Assembly: GCA_027422505.1 (NCBI GenBank)
Contig: JAPQWV010000002.1
Coordinates: 25,646,501 to 25,710,500 of the forward strand
Origin: Craterostigma plantagineum
Lineage: Eukaryota > Streptophyta > Magnoliopsida > Lamiales > Linderniaceae
Direction: 5' to 3'
DNA length: 64,000 bases
Below, piece after piece: positions 11,249 through 22,701 of this stretch (position 1 is its first letter; each line of letters opens with the position of its first letter). A program made the position numbers and the translations under genes. The notes under the pieces are model-generated. The model was not told where the DNA came from. It did not search any database and saw only the letters and a list, made by a program, of their open reading frames with translations.

Positions 11249-12312
11249 ATAAATTCCTTATCACACCATGTCAGAAACTAAACTTCCTTATCAGTACCCC
11301 TGACAGAATTTCTTCCTCATCAGTACCCATCTGCAAAAAATTGTGTGTTTAATACCCCCAAACAGTAAACGGACGAAAATACCATTTTCTGAAATTAAAC
11401 TAGACATCATACCAACTGTTTTGATTATTATACCAACTGTTATTCTAATTATACCAACTGTTATCATTATTATTGATATAGTGTACAATTCTGTTGGTAT
11501 AATTACGACAACAGTTGGTATAATTTTTACAATTTCTGGTACAATAGTAAAATCAGTTGGTATAACACCAATCACTGTATAAAATTAAAATAACTGGTAT
11601 ACTAACGAAAATAGATGGTATAATTTCTACAATTTGTGGTATGATTTCAAAATCAGTTGGTATAACGTCCAATTTCACTGTATAAAATTAAAATAACTGG
11701 TATAATAACGAAAAGAGATTGTATAATTTTAACAATTTCTGGTACAATTTCAAAAATCAGTTGGTATGACGTCCAATTTCACTGTAAAATTAAAATAACT
11801 AGTATAATAACACAGACAGATGGTATAATTTCTACAATTTCTGGTATAATTTCAAAATCAGTTGGTATGACGTCCAATTTCACTGTATAAAATTAAAATA
11901 ACTGGTATAATAACGCAAACAAATGGTATAATTTCTATAATTTCTGGTATAATTTCAAAATCAGTTGGTATAAATGTCCAATTCGTTGTATAAAATTATA
12001 AAACGTTAATTACTTGTACGATAACCAAAGCAGATGGTATAATTTGTACAATTTTTGGTATAATTTCAAAATCAGTTGATATAAATGTCCAATTTTCACT
12101 GTATAAAAATTATAATAACGTTATTTACTGGTACGATAAGCAAAACAGATGGTATAATTTTTATAATTTCTGGTATAATTTCGAAATAAGTTGGTATAAA
12201 TGTCCAATTTGAAGTGTGAGACAGGGGTATTTTCGACTTTTTAACCCTGAAAAGACCTTTTTACGTACTGAACAGGAAGAAATTTTCAAATGAGTACTTA
12301 TAAGGAATTAAC
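11249..12312. mobile_element. TIR element built around a ~100-bp tandem array
   Basis: The ends share an inverted motif (AATTCCTTAT near 11250 and ATAAGGAATTAACC near 12300, each followed inward by TTTCTTCC and CAGTAC). Flanks aaaatagag and agaatagaa match at 7 of 9, hinting at a Mutator-like 9-bp duplication. No coding capacity. The interior is a tandem array (separate entry). Confidence 0.55.
11400..12215. repeat. Tandem repeat, ~100-110 bp unit, GGTATAATTT-rich
   Basis: About six successive units begin at roughly 11575, 11678, 11782, 11883, 11980 and 12100. Each contains in order: AAATTAAAATAACTGGTATA, then GGTATAATTTCTACAATTT, then CAAAATCAGTTGGTATA, then TGTCCAATTTCACT. The first part (11400-11575) holds shorter, partly inverted copies of 'ataccaactgtt'. 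Open frames across it are repeat artefacts. Confidence 0.8.
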
Positions 12313-12639
12313 CCTAGAATAGAAGACAACGAAAGGGTGGGGCCTAATGTTTTCGGACCGTTAAAAACTGTATTTGGTCCATTGATATTACGATTTCCAA
12401 CTCCTAAAATATATATTACATATGGATATAGCTCAATAACACATATGGATCCAAAATGCTTCGCAGTGTAGAAAATCAAAAAAGCCAGCTGTGAGTGGGG
12501 AGATTCAGAATCTCCGTCTTGTCCTTCCTATGAACTTGATTTTCTTAACCGAACATTGCTCAGTAGCTGCGATTATTGCCTTTCACAAGAAGAGATCTTT
12601 CCATGTTTGTGTCACGTATGGGATAGAAGGAACCGCTAA

Positions 12640-13346
12640 AGACCATCTCCAACAATCAACCGCAAACGCAAACGCATTTTGCAGTAACAACCATAGTTTG
12701 CAATAATTGTTCTCCAACAGTCAACTGCAAACGCAAAAGAATATTCCTGTAATATTCCATTTCTTACCAACTTTTATAACTTTTTAATATCACCCCTATA
12801 TTTTACTATTTTACAAACTAACCACAATATTGTTTTAATTTTGAAGCCATTATTTATACATATTAAAAACATAAAACAAAAAATTTATTAAAAACGTCGA
12901 AATTACACAACATAGAAATTGGAATACATTGAGATACACGTCGTGAAAATAATATATTAAAAATTATATTTGTGGTCAAAACAATATTTAATAATATTAC
13001 ATATAAATAAAATATAAAAAATAATAATAAGATATAAAAAAATTATTACTAAAATAAGTGTCAAGGTTAAAATAATTATGTATTATATCAATATAATCGT
13101 AGTATACAATTTTCAAATTCTTTAATATATTTTTATATGTTCGATTTAATAATCAATACAAGTAAATGGTTTATTTGCAATTGTAAAACATCATACACAT
13201 TTTTGCATTCAGACGTAAATTTGCGTTCGAAACATGAGAGAGAAAGCAAACAACGCATTTTGCGTTTGCGTTTGCAGTACTGTTGGAGTAGTTTTACTGC
13301 ATTTTTATGTTTGCGTTTGCGTTTTGCGGTACTATTGGAGATGGTC
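12640..13346. mobile_element. PIF/Harbinger-like MITE with TAA target duplication
   Basis: The ends are inverted repeats beginning AGACCATCTCCAACA and ending TTGGAGATGGTC, flanked by TAA at 12637-12639 and 13347-13349. Multiple CGCAAACGCAAA / TTTGCGTTTGCG iterations lie next to each end. The 3-bp TWA duplication and the ends fit PIF/Harbinger. The AT-rich interior has no transposase. Confidence 0.7.
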
Positions 13347-13349
13347 TAA

Positions 13350-13724
13350 CAAGAAAAGTCGAGACTTTGATGAAATCGAGACTTTGATGAATGATGCAGT
13401 CAGAACTTGTTGTCACATAATGTATCTCAAAATTCACTAAAAATTCTAGGTTCAATGTTTTTCGTAACAGATCAAATTCCAAAGCTTTGATCTTTAATGA
13501 TATGATGTTTTGGAAAATGTGAAGTCATTCAGAAAATCTGAAAGACCGTCCAAATTAAGTGGAAGTAGCTCAGTGGACACGAACTATATCCCATGCAAAT
13601 CAACTTTTCGTATTTCTTCCTCTATTTATTATTAATCGCAGCACAATGGTGAGTTGAAACAAGCTAAGGACAAAAAAAAAATTAAAAATTTCATCTCCGG
13701 CGCTAGCTGTAATATAATCTCATC
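13350..13724. other. Promoter/5' flank of the E2 gene
   Basis: About 375 bp, AT-rich, directly upstream of the ATG at 13725. No discrete element recognised. Confidence 0.4.
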
Positions 13725-15205
13725 ATGGGGTCGAATGTCAATCGCAGTAAAAGAATGTTTCCAGGCAGTAGTTCTTCGTCTTTGTGTAAAGAAGATGAGC
13801 AAGTTTTGGAAATATTCCCTCCAATCAATGTGGGTCCTTCTAAACCAAGGTCGCCGCAAGTTAAGGAGGTGAAAAGAACGTTTTTTTTTATATAGATCAT
13901 CGAAAATATTTTTTTTGTTTAAATATGTGGTCGAAAATTTCATGCAGGCTGTTTATCGAGAAGTAATAGATCTTGACAATGAAGAACACTTTGATGATAT
14001 AAAACTAATTACCAATGTCGTACATAAGACGAGTGGCAAAGGCAAGGTATGTCGGAATCTTCACAGCAGCGCCTTGTTTGCCCCTTTTATTTACTACTAC
14101 TGCATTCTGTTTCTAATGTTGGCTGTACTGTATAAATACATTATCATGTAGGAAATTCTGCAATATTCTTCCGTAGGATTGAAGAACACTTCTTTCAAAG
14201 CAGCAGATGGCATGTCATATGCGATGACTGTTCCAAAGGTGCCAGTCGATGGTATTTCGCAAAGATACGCCAGCTTTAAAAAATTCGAATATGTCACAGA
14301 TTTCTCAGACCACCACTACCGTGCCAATGGTACCCCCACACAGGTAGTGATTTATAATCTTATTTGTGCTGCGTTTTCTTGTTCCAAAATTTTCTTGATG
14401 TATCGTACAGCCATTGAAGAACTGGGCCAAGAAAATTCAAGATGAGTGGAGAATTCTGGAAAAGGATTTGCCTGGTAAGGCCCTTTTCACTTGTATCAGA
14501 CAGCTTCTGATCTGAAGTAGGATGAGATTCCTAACTTGACGTCGATGATGTAATATTTCAAAACAGATGCAATATTTGTGAGGGCGTATGAGTCGAGGAT
14601 CGATCTTTTGAGAGCTGTTATCATAGGGGCAGAAGGAACTCCATACCACGATGGCCTCTACTTCTTCGACATCTTCTTCCCCAGCAGTTATCCTAATGTT
14701 CCACCTGTATGTATCTGATTACTTTAGCCAATATAATGCATGCAAATGCAAGGTAGAATCTGATTGCTTTTTTTTATTCTTTTGGTAGGATGTATATTAC
14801 CATTCGGGCGGCCTACGAATAAATCCCAACCTTTACAACTGTGGTAAAGTGTGCCTTAGCCTTCTTAATACGTGGAACGGCGTCCATGAGGAGAGATGGA
14901 TTCCTGGTAAATCTACAATGTTACAAGTCTTAGTCTCCATACAAGGGATAATCTTAAATGCCAAGCCTTACTTCAACGAACCTGGATATGCATCTTCGAA
15001 CGGTTCTATCGAAGGAGAAAAGAATTCTCTAGACTACAATGAGTCAACCTTCATGTTATCCCTCCAAACTATGGTTTACAGTATGAGGAGACCCCCAAAG
15101 AATTTCGAGGACTTTGTTGCGGGGCATTTTCGTAAGTATGCCAGCGATATTCTTGTCTCGTGTAAGGCCTACTTAGAATGGGGCTCAAGTGGGTTGTCTG
15201 GTTAA
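13725..15205 (+). CDS. Ubiquitin-conjugating enzyme E2, UBC25/26 (PHO2-related) type, with late frameshift
   Basis: Exons: 13725-13868, 13948-14046, 14152-14343, 14411-14474, 14567-14706, 14789-15205; all introns are GT-AG and in phase. The protein to the first stop is 351 residues. The UBC domain begins near KNWAKKIQDEWRILEKDLP and contains RAVIIGAEGTPYHDGLYFFDIFFP and INPNLYNCGKVCLSLL, which holds the catalytic Cys of this family (KVCLSLL). It is followed by the UBC24/25 extension (QTMVYSMRRPPKNFEDFV). At 15179-15184 one extra base (GAATGGGGCT) moves the reading into a stop at 15203-15205. The family's normal C-terminus is still readable in the next frame to a stop at 15351-15353, so about 55 residues are lost. 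The E2 fold itself is intact. Confidence 0.88.
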
Positions 15206-15353
15206 AGGTGGAGTTCAAGATGTTGATGAGGGAGACAAAAGCAGTTCGAAGAATTTCAAGTGTAAGTTGGCTGCGTACATAAGTGTCCTGGTAAATGCAT
15301 TTTTGCAGGTCGGCGCCAAAGATTGCCGAAAGTTTATTTTTTCAACGAAATAA
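15206..15353 (+). pseudogene. Out-of-frame C-terminal remnant of the E2 gene
   Basis: In the +1-shifted frame the sequence keeps coding for the family C-terminus (CLVKGGVQDVDEGDKSS, then VGAKDCRKF), ending at the stop 15351-15353. This shows that the frameshift at about 15180 is recent or a sequence error. Confidence 0.75.
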
Positions 15354-15844
15354 GTTGTGGGATTTCGACTTTGTGAATAGAAATGATTTTTTGTGCAAGC
15401 CAAGTATACTGTGTTTTGCATGTCTGCTGGATTAAATATTACTCCATTAGCTATGATTAGTAGTCGAAGCAACAGCAATTTTCCCGCAGTGGATTAAAGA
15501 ATGAGTATATTGAGTTTCTTACAAGTGATTCTTGAATCAACGGTTCGATTTTGTCTCTCTTTCCCACAACTGTCAGTTTTCACTATGTATATTTCTTTGT
15601 CAGTCTCGCCAACAACTTGCCTTTAGCTTCTACGAAACAAGCATGCAACTGCAAGTGATCCCAGATAAAGATTCCTATGTTCTTCTTCTTCGTCGCCTTA
15701 ACATACCAGCATGGTTGGTTCTTTGCGTAGCTATTAGTTACAGAAAACTTCAAACAAAACCTCTTAAACAACATTAATTAGTCTAAAAGCCTGTCAAGAA
15801 AAAAAGAAACAAGGCTCTATCTAACTACTACTACTCTCTCATTG
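15354..15844. other. Spacer between E2 gene and MLO pseudogene
   Basis: Convergent 3' flanks. No additional feature seen. Confidence 0.4.
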
Positions 15845-18800
15845 TCATGGTGGCATAGAAGACGACTTCATCAAAGTCTCAGGTAGAACGATCCTTGCAG
15901 AAACCGAAGAAGAAAGCGAAACAGAAGCAGAATGGTCAAGAAAGGGCATTTCAGCTCTGATCCAAACATCCTCGGGCAACTGCTGCTGTCCATTTAAGAC
16001 AACCTCGGGCGACCGCTGCACTTGCAGCTCTATCGTCGCCGCCGACGATCCCTGGGAAGCAAATTCGGGACCGTGTACAAGGCGATTCTCATTAGCAGCG
16101 TAATCGTCGTCGTACTCTTCAAGAGACGCCACAGTGCTTGTGTCTGTAAGCGTGGCTGAACTCGAAGAGCCCTAGCTTTCGTCTTCTGCGTGCAGCTTTC
16201 TTCCATCCTTTGTGGGATTAGAGCTGCCTTGTAGTTTGTTCCCATCGGGACAAAAAATGAAGAGTTTTGATTCGTACAACGATGAGCGTTGTGCTCAGTC
16301 AGCGTTAGAACAGACTTGAGTAACGAGCGCATAGAGGGGTAGCGTGCTGTAGCTGCATAGAAACTGCCCAGCAAACCTACAAGGAAAGAAATCTGCTCGG
16401 TGAATTTGAACGAAGGAGCTGGCGTTGCATTAAGAAGATTTTGGTTCTCACCCGACGATTAGGCGTAGATACACGAGCAAATGGTTCTTTATGAAGCAAG
16501 AACCATACCCGAATTGCCACTGTCGAAACGAATCTTTCGTTAGGACGAAAACTTTTAAGATTTGTTGGAACAAGGGAAGGGGAATGGTAATACCCAGAAC
16601 CAAAAGAAGGAGGCGAGCTCGAAAGCGTTCTGTGAGGGGTCGACCATGGAAAGATTATTAGGACAAGCAGTTGAGGAGGTGAGAATAACTGAGAAAGAAA
16701 AGGTGGGCATTTGCCAAAAACCTGGAAAAGGATGAAATGAATCAAGGTCAACAAGAGTTCTGGCTTGTTGAACCAAAAGAGTTTGTCCCTTGGTCTGAAT
16801 CTTGCGCCCGAAAAACTACCGCTTATTCCTGCGCTTTCTAGCACTAAGGTTGCGGTGATGTGCTGCACCTTTGCGCCCACGAATAGAACGAGCTGCAGTT
16901 ACAAGAAAACAAGCGTGTCGTACAAATCAGGTCATCTTTTGTTCATGCAAATGAGTTCACAGTGATGGGAATAAGTGCAATCCAGAAATATAGATTGGAC
17001 CCTGAATAAAAATAATCAAGCAGTTTGAGTAAGAACAGGGGACATCTTAGGTAGGCAGGTATTGTAATTAAAGGTTGTACGAAGCCGATACCTTTTATGT
17101 TGAACAGCATAAAAGCAACTACGAATCCCCACAGCGGAGCACTGTTGATTGTGCAATGCAACCGTAAGGAAATTTGCAAGTTAACAAGATGAAAAAGATT
17201 GGATTAACGAGAAGGGTATTATTATGATACTATGTCTCACCTAACGCCAACTATGCGTTGGAATTCCTCCTCCACGGATCGAATCATATAGCTGTGAAAA
17301 TCATATTTTGATGTAAGGTTGTGATTCTGCCATAAAAGTGACGAAAAAAAACCATGTAATATATACACTGCGGAAGACTGGCATTGTTGGAAATATTACA
17401 GGAAATGCATATAACATCTGTACGTTGTTACGGTAATAAATCCCTGACGTAGAGTGAGGTAATCGGCACAGACCACTGAATGTCCAAACTGACGGAAGAA
17501 ACAAGTCTGTATAAAAACTGTAAAAAGGGGATAAATGTTTGTTAGGATCGATTGTGATCTTCAAAATGGCATACGTTTTCGACAAATATAATGGCAACGC
17601 AAAAATGGACGAATAAAAGTCCAAAAGCAAAATAGATGCGCGAGTATGCAACATAAGTAGCCATTACCACCCAAACAAGATCCCATCCCTCTGCATTTGG
17701 TGTGATGTGTGGACTCTGACGAAGGTTGATTGCCTTCTCGTCGTCAGAGCTCTTGTGATTTCTGCAGATGAAATGAGACTTCCAACAATTATAATGAAAA
17801 AAATCATAGAAATGAGACAGCTTTGTCCAAGTCAGGGAAAAAAGTATAGATTCGGTTGCACTGCTTACCACTTAAGGAGTTGTGTACGTCCATGTGAGCT
17901 TCGTCCTCCCATTTCCTCCATGTATGGATCTACAAGAGATATTATGAGGCAAAAAAAAAGGAATACTTCATTGGGAAAAAAAAAAAAGAATGGTCTTGAG
18001 AGTCCTACCTTCACTATAGCCAGCAACATAGTAAGGCAGCTGTACAATATATGGGTGATTGCCATGACAAAGATGAATCTGTGGAGTTGCTCAAGGCCTT
18101 CATATGACAGAAATGGTTCATGGTGCTGCATCACATTGACATGGAAAAAATCAATACATTCTCAGTTGACTTATTTACATGAGAGTGTTCAAATGACTTG
18201 AGTTGCCTCAGAAGTTGACAGTTTCGTCGAGAGAGTGGAGGAAGAATAACATAAGAAAGAGGATGCACATATAGATCATAGAAACAATCAGAAGCCAACA
18301 TTTCAGTTGATTCTGGTAAGTCAGTTGTGCGAACTGATCGACTTGCCTCAGGGCACTTATTCCCATTGAGACAAGTCAGCATTCGCCGGTGAAAGCGAGG
18401 ACCAAAGAAGGCCATCAGAAGTCTACTCTCCCCTAATTTACCGTTTTCCTTTTCCTCGTCGATATCATCCTTGGAACAAGGCGCAAATAGACTGCCATAG
18501 AACTTTGTGGAATGCATATGTTTGATATTATGCATGAATTTGCTGTGAGGAGGAGAGATATGAAGCCAAGAAGCATTAGCTATGCATGTGAGGTTCCCCA
18601 TTGATTGATTAGTTAGGAGACAAGTGAAAAAGTAGATTCAACATTCAAGAACTGTGCCATATAGTCATATTACCTTCTTTCATTTTCTCCACAGCTGCTA
18701 GCAAAGGTTTTCTCTGTTTTCATTAACCACTGAGATGGTAAGAAGTCTGTGAGGCTAACAGAACATAATATAAGCAGCTCAAGAAATACAAAACCACGGC

Positions 18801-18945
18801 AAATCACCAAGGGAAAATGTTACTCACATTAACAGGCGATGAATCGAGCGCTCAACGAGCAGTGAAACGACGACAAACACGGTCAATACAGAGACCACGT
18901 TGGAGTCAAGGCCAAAGACCTCAACTCCTTAGCATTTTCTGACAT
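15845..18945 (-). pseudogene. MLO: MLO family seven-transmembrane protein, clade I (MLO4/11/14-like), broken
   Basis: MLO proteins are plasma-membrane calmodulin-binding channel-like proteins; clade I acts in root thigmomorphogenesis. About 15 exons can be placed in the normal order, for example 18828-18945 (start MSENAKELRSLALTPTW), 18674-18729, ~18347-18581, 18009-18125 ([20 protein letters not shown]), 17869-17929, 17668-17761, 17432-17506, 17241-17326, ~17091-17150, ~16965-17006, 16722-~16897, then NAFELASFFWFW, WQFGYGSCF and, in the last exon, MGTNYKAALIPQR. The frame is broken many times: after residue ~17 of exon 1, across the exon 1/2 join, in exon 2, in exon 3, in exon 6, after IPQR, and again before the C-terminal TDTSTVASLEEY block. 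The splice acceptor before MGTNYK reads CCCG instead of CCCAG. Neighbouring genes are clean, so this looks like true decay. Confidence 0.88.
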
Positions 18946-19232
18946 CTCAAAGGCTTCGAACTCAGAGATCAAAACCTCACACCTCATACAAACTCAAAAC
19001 AGAGACAAAACCAACGTATCGATCTATAGAACTGCTCAGCAACCTCTTCTCTGCTCCAAATGTTAAGAACCGAGATTTTCTATCCTAGGGAAAGCTATCT
19101 GCCTTCCGATTCCTTGCTCAACGTTTCACAGAATCGGTCTATGAGCACGTTACGTACACTAACGGGTCAAGAACACATCCATCGACTGTAAAATCACGAC
19201 TTTTGAAGCCAAGAAGCAAGACGATGATTATC
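18946..19232. other. 5' flank of MLO pseudogene up to MULE-1
   Basis: Promoter and 5' UTR of the MLO pseudogene (minus). MULE-1 begins about 290 bp upstream of the MLO start codon. Confidence 0.5.
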
Positions 19233-19319
19233 CGGTATTTTTAATTAAATAACAAAAAAATAATAATCATTAACAAAATAAACAGAATTTCAAAAGTATT
19301 AATAAAATAGCGATTTTCG

Positions 19320-19445
19320 TAATCCCAAACTCGTAATCTGGGGTTACGAGTTACTATCCGAACTGGTGCGTGCGCCTTACGGAGTAACTCGTAATTCCAG
19401 AATACGAGTTACGTAACTTGTAATCTGGGATTACGAGTTAAATCT
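19320..19445. repeat. Subterminal palindromes of MULE-1 (left)
   Basis: Repeated imperfect palindromes with arms AACTCGTAAT and ATTACGAGTTA. The matching set lies near the right end. Confidence 0.75.
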
Positions 19446-19479
19446 GATTTTGAATAAAACCCTACAGCGCGAAGAAGAC

Positions 19480-19885
19480 GAGCCGCCGCCGCCGCCGACG
19501 AAGCAGACGATGACCTCCACGCCGCCGCTCACCCCGTGCCTCCACGCCGCCGCAGACCCCATCCGTCGCTGCGACCCGCCCCGCCGCCTGCCGAGCCCAC
19601 TGCCCTGCCGCCCGCCCTGGCCCACTGCCCCGCCGGCCCGCCCTGCCCCACTGCCCCGCCGCCCTGGGCCCCACTGCCCGGCCACCTCGAGACGCTGCCC
19701 CGCCACCCCGTCGCGACCCGCCGCCCCGCCGCGACCTACTGCTCCTCCACCCGCCGAGCCCCACTGCCCCCGCCGCCCCGCCCTGCCCCACTGCCCGGCC
19801 ACCCGAGACGCTGCCCCGCCGCCCCGCTGCGCCCCCTGCCCGCCGCGCCCCGCTGCCCCGCCCTGCCCCACTGCCCCACCGCGAC
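19480..19885 (+). repeat. C-rich minisatellite in MULE-1
   Basis: Very strand-asymmetric sequence made of variants of GCCCCACTGCCCCGCCGCCC. Open frames on both strands are compositional artefacts. Its position suggests the 5' flank or leader of the PMD gene, which starts about 130 bp later. Confidence 0.8.
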
Positions 19886-20014
19886 CGACGTCCTACGCGC
19901 GATTAGTTCGGGTACTCCGTTACGATCCGAAATACGAATTTTTGTGTTAATTTCCTCATTATCAAATGCTTTTCTTGATTGTTGATTTGTTTGGTTTGTT
20001 TTTTTAAATGTAGA

Positions 20015-22109
20015 ATGGATTTCGATTCTATTTACGGGCTTATTAATAGTTCGGTGTTGACGAAGCAGTCAAATCACCGTAGTAGGGATTTGTTGTTATA
20101 TGAGACAGCGATAGATAGAACTATTAAGATTAGGTCCTTAGAGAATGTAGTGTGGGGTACGAGAGAAGCACCGAATATCTTACACGGTCGCTTATTAGGG
20201 AAGTTGAACGATATGGATCTATACAGCGTCTACAGCTGTATGTCGCAGAGGGTTGACCCTCATTTCATTACAGCATTGGTAGAGCGTTGGAGGAAAGAGA
20301 CCTATACGTTTCATTTTTTTGTTGGGGAGGCGACCGTCACTTTAGAGGACGTAGGTATTTTGTGAGGTTTGCCTTTAGATGTTAGTTGTGTCTCCGGTGT
20401 GATCATTTCGAGGACGGTCACACAGTGGATGTACGAGTGTGAGCGGTTGCTAGGTTTTAGACCGCCTGCTGATAAAATTATGGGTCATCGCAATCAATGA
20501 AGTCGTTAGCGAGTTGATTGTTGGACCATACGATAACGGATGATAGTGATGAGGAAGGGATCAAATGTTGTAGCGCCAGCACCGTATCGACTTACCTTCA
20601 GCTGTTGGAGAATATTGAGGAGGTGAGCACATTTAGTTGGGGTAGTGCTGTGCTGACATCCTATACAGAGAGCTTTGTTCGGCAACCGTGCCGAAAAATT
20701 AAATATAGGCGGACCACTACGGCTGTTGCAGGTAATTAAATAGAAAATTTGATTATGTATAGTTAGTTTAAACATTTATTTAAAACAAGTGATTTATTTT
20801 AGGCATGGGTATATGTGAGGATTTTGCCATTTCAGCCAGTACAGGGTGTTAATCGTATCGAGATGGAGCCCCGAATAGTCGACGGGATAGTCTTACCGGC
20901 TCCACCACATGCTGCGAGGTATGGTCGTTCTTCCATAAGTTGCGATTTTTTTCATTCTTACATTTATAATTGTTGCTTAAATATTTGACAGGTGAAACGC
21001 ATTCTTTGATTTCACAACTTCGACGAATTCGAACGTGCGCACAATCCGCGAGTGCATTGATCGCATGCAGCCGCATCAATTTGCATGGACTCCGTACAAC
21101 ATGACGCTCACGGAGATTGCCGCTCTTCCTGCAGAGTGCTTACCTACGGCTTGTCGATCGAGGTGTCCACTGATATTCTTCAATATCGTGGAGTTTCATT
21201 ACCCCGAACCAGTACTTCGACAAGGAATTATCCAAGGAATTCCAATTATACCGCGTATTGAGACAACAATCTTCATACGTACGAGCGTCGAGCGGTCGGG
21301 GATGGATGATCGCATCATGCAGTCTGGGTTGGCTTATGGGAGGATCGAGAGGACACGGTCGTGGATGGTCCTCATGCGACTGGCTTCAACTCGGTGGAGG
21401 ATGAATATTACGAGTGGTTTCATCGGATCACTCGCCTCTACATATCTCCACACGAGATACAGATGTCACAGAGCTTCCAGATGGGGATGCGGTATTTATG
21501 GAGACCATTGTAAGTTTAATTTATACATTAACGTTATTTGTTTAGTAGCCCAAATAATATAATTTACTCTTTCATTTTTAGGAACGCGGAGTTCACGACA
21601 GCCTTCGTTACGCGAGGACCAGCGAGCATGACGAGACCATCCGCTTACTAGAGCAGATGGATGGCGTGTTTATCTCGCGACGCCGAGTTCGACGAGGGAG
21701 TGAGGCCGGAACATCTCACATGCATGAGGCCGAAACATCTCACATGCATGATGGCGTACTATCTCTCATGCATGAGGCCGAACCATCACAAGTGCACGAA
21801 GCTGTCAACCCCTCATTCTTTGACGACTTGTCACCCTTTTGGCAATCGTCTGCAGCCCAGCACAACTCACAACCAGAGTATATGGATCATCAGGTATATT
21901 CCTTCAATTTGGCATTTAAATCCCTTAAATTATTTACTAAAATTAAAGTTTGGTTATCACATATTAGGCGTTTACGACACCTTCCCCACTGCCGCGACGA
22001 CCTCGATGTCCGGGAGATGATACGGAGCAAGGTAACTCGTCGAGGAAATAGAGTTCGTAGGCCAGCTCGTTGTGGGACTGGCGGCCATTTAGCGCATCAT
22101 GTCAGATAG
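20015..22109 (+). pseudogene. Plant mobile domain (MAIN-like, aminotransferase-like PMD) gene carried by MULE-1
   Basis: PMD proteins (MAIN/MAIL family) occur both as host silencing factors and as passengers of plant transposons. From ATG 20015 the frame shows PMD-type blocks including ALVERWRKETYTFHF and GEATVTLEDVGIL, then hits TGA at 20363-20365 exactly where PMDs have Trp (GIL-W-GLP). Coding resumes (GLPLDVSCVSGV) and breaks again. The block at about 20995-21560 still shows the PMD C-terminal portion (AWTPYNMTLTEI, VEFHYPEPVLRQ, QGIPIIPRIE). A tail exon with repeated 'MHEAE(P/T)S' units lies at 21660-21890. The gene is clearly inactive in this copy. Confidence 0.75.
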
Positions 22110-22640
22110 TTTATGATTATTATTATTATTATTATTGTTATTGTTATTATTATTGTAGAGACTATTATTATTATTATATTCCTTTTGTATTATTATTATA
22201 TTTATTATGATGATGATTATTATAACGTTTAATGTGATTATTATTATTGTTATTATAATTATAACTAATTATATTCGTTGTTATTATTAAAATTATTATT
22301 ATATTTATGATTATTACTATTTGTTATTGTTATTATTCTTATAACTATTATTATTATTATATTCGTTATTATTAATAATATTATTATATTTATTATGGTG
22401 ATGATTATTATATTCATTATTATTACTATTGTTATTGATATTATTATTATTATTATTATAACTATTATTATATTCGTAACTATTATTATTATATTTATTA
22501 TGATGATGATTATTATATTAATTATTATTACTATTGTTTTTTATTATAACTATTATTCTTATATTCGTTATTATTATTACTATTATATATTTATTATGAT
22601 TATTATTATTATTATTATTATTATATATTTATTATTGAGA
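22110..22640. repeat. Long (TTA)n/(ATT)n microsatellite
   Basis: About 530 bp of nearly pure TTA/ATT trinucleotides with ATG interruptions, lying exactly between the two convergent genes of MULE-1. The Ile-rich open frame here is an artefact. Confidence 0.9.
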
Positions 22641-22701
22641 AATCAATATTGAAATTCAATGGATATATAAGAATCAAACGGTCAAAACAAGTATATTATT
22701 T

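Noticed and set aside
11291..11582. Two Ile/Thr-rich overlapping open frames, one per strand
   Set aside because: Produced by ATACCAACTGTTAT repeats.
16943..17179. Separate small membrane protein genes on the minus strand at 15.8-18.6 kb
   Set aside because: Each open frame holds exons of the single MLO pseudogene plus intron read-through.
19431..19985. Long Pro- or Gly-rich open frames on both strands
   Set aside because: They arise from the C-rich minisatellite; overlapping frames on both strands are open, with no family motif.
22395..22652. Ile-rich hydrophobic open frame resembling a membrane protein
   Set aside because: It is a translation of the (TTA)n microsatellite.
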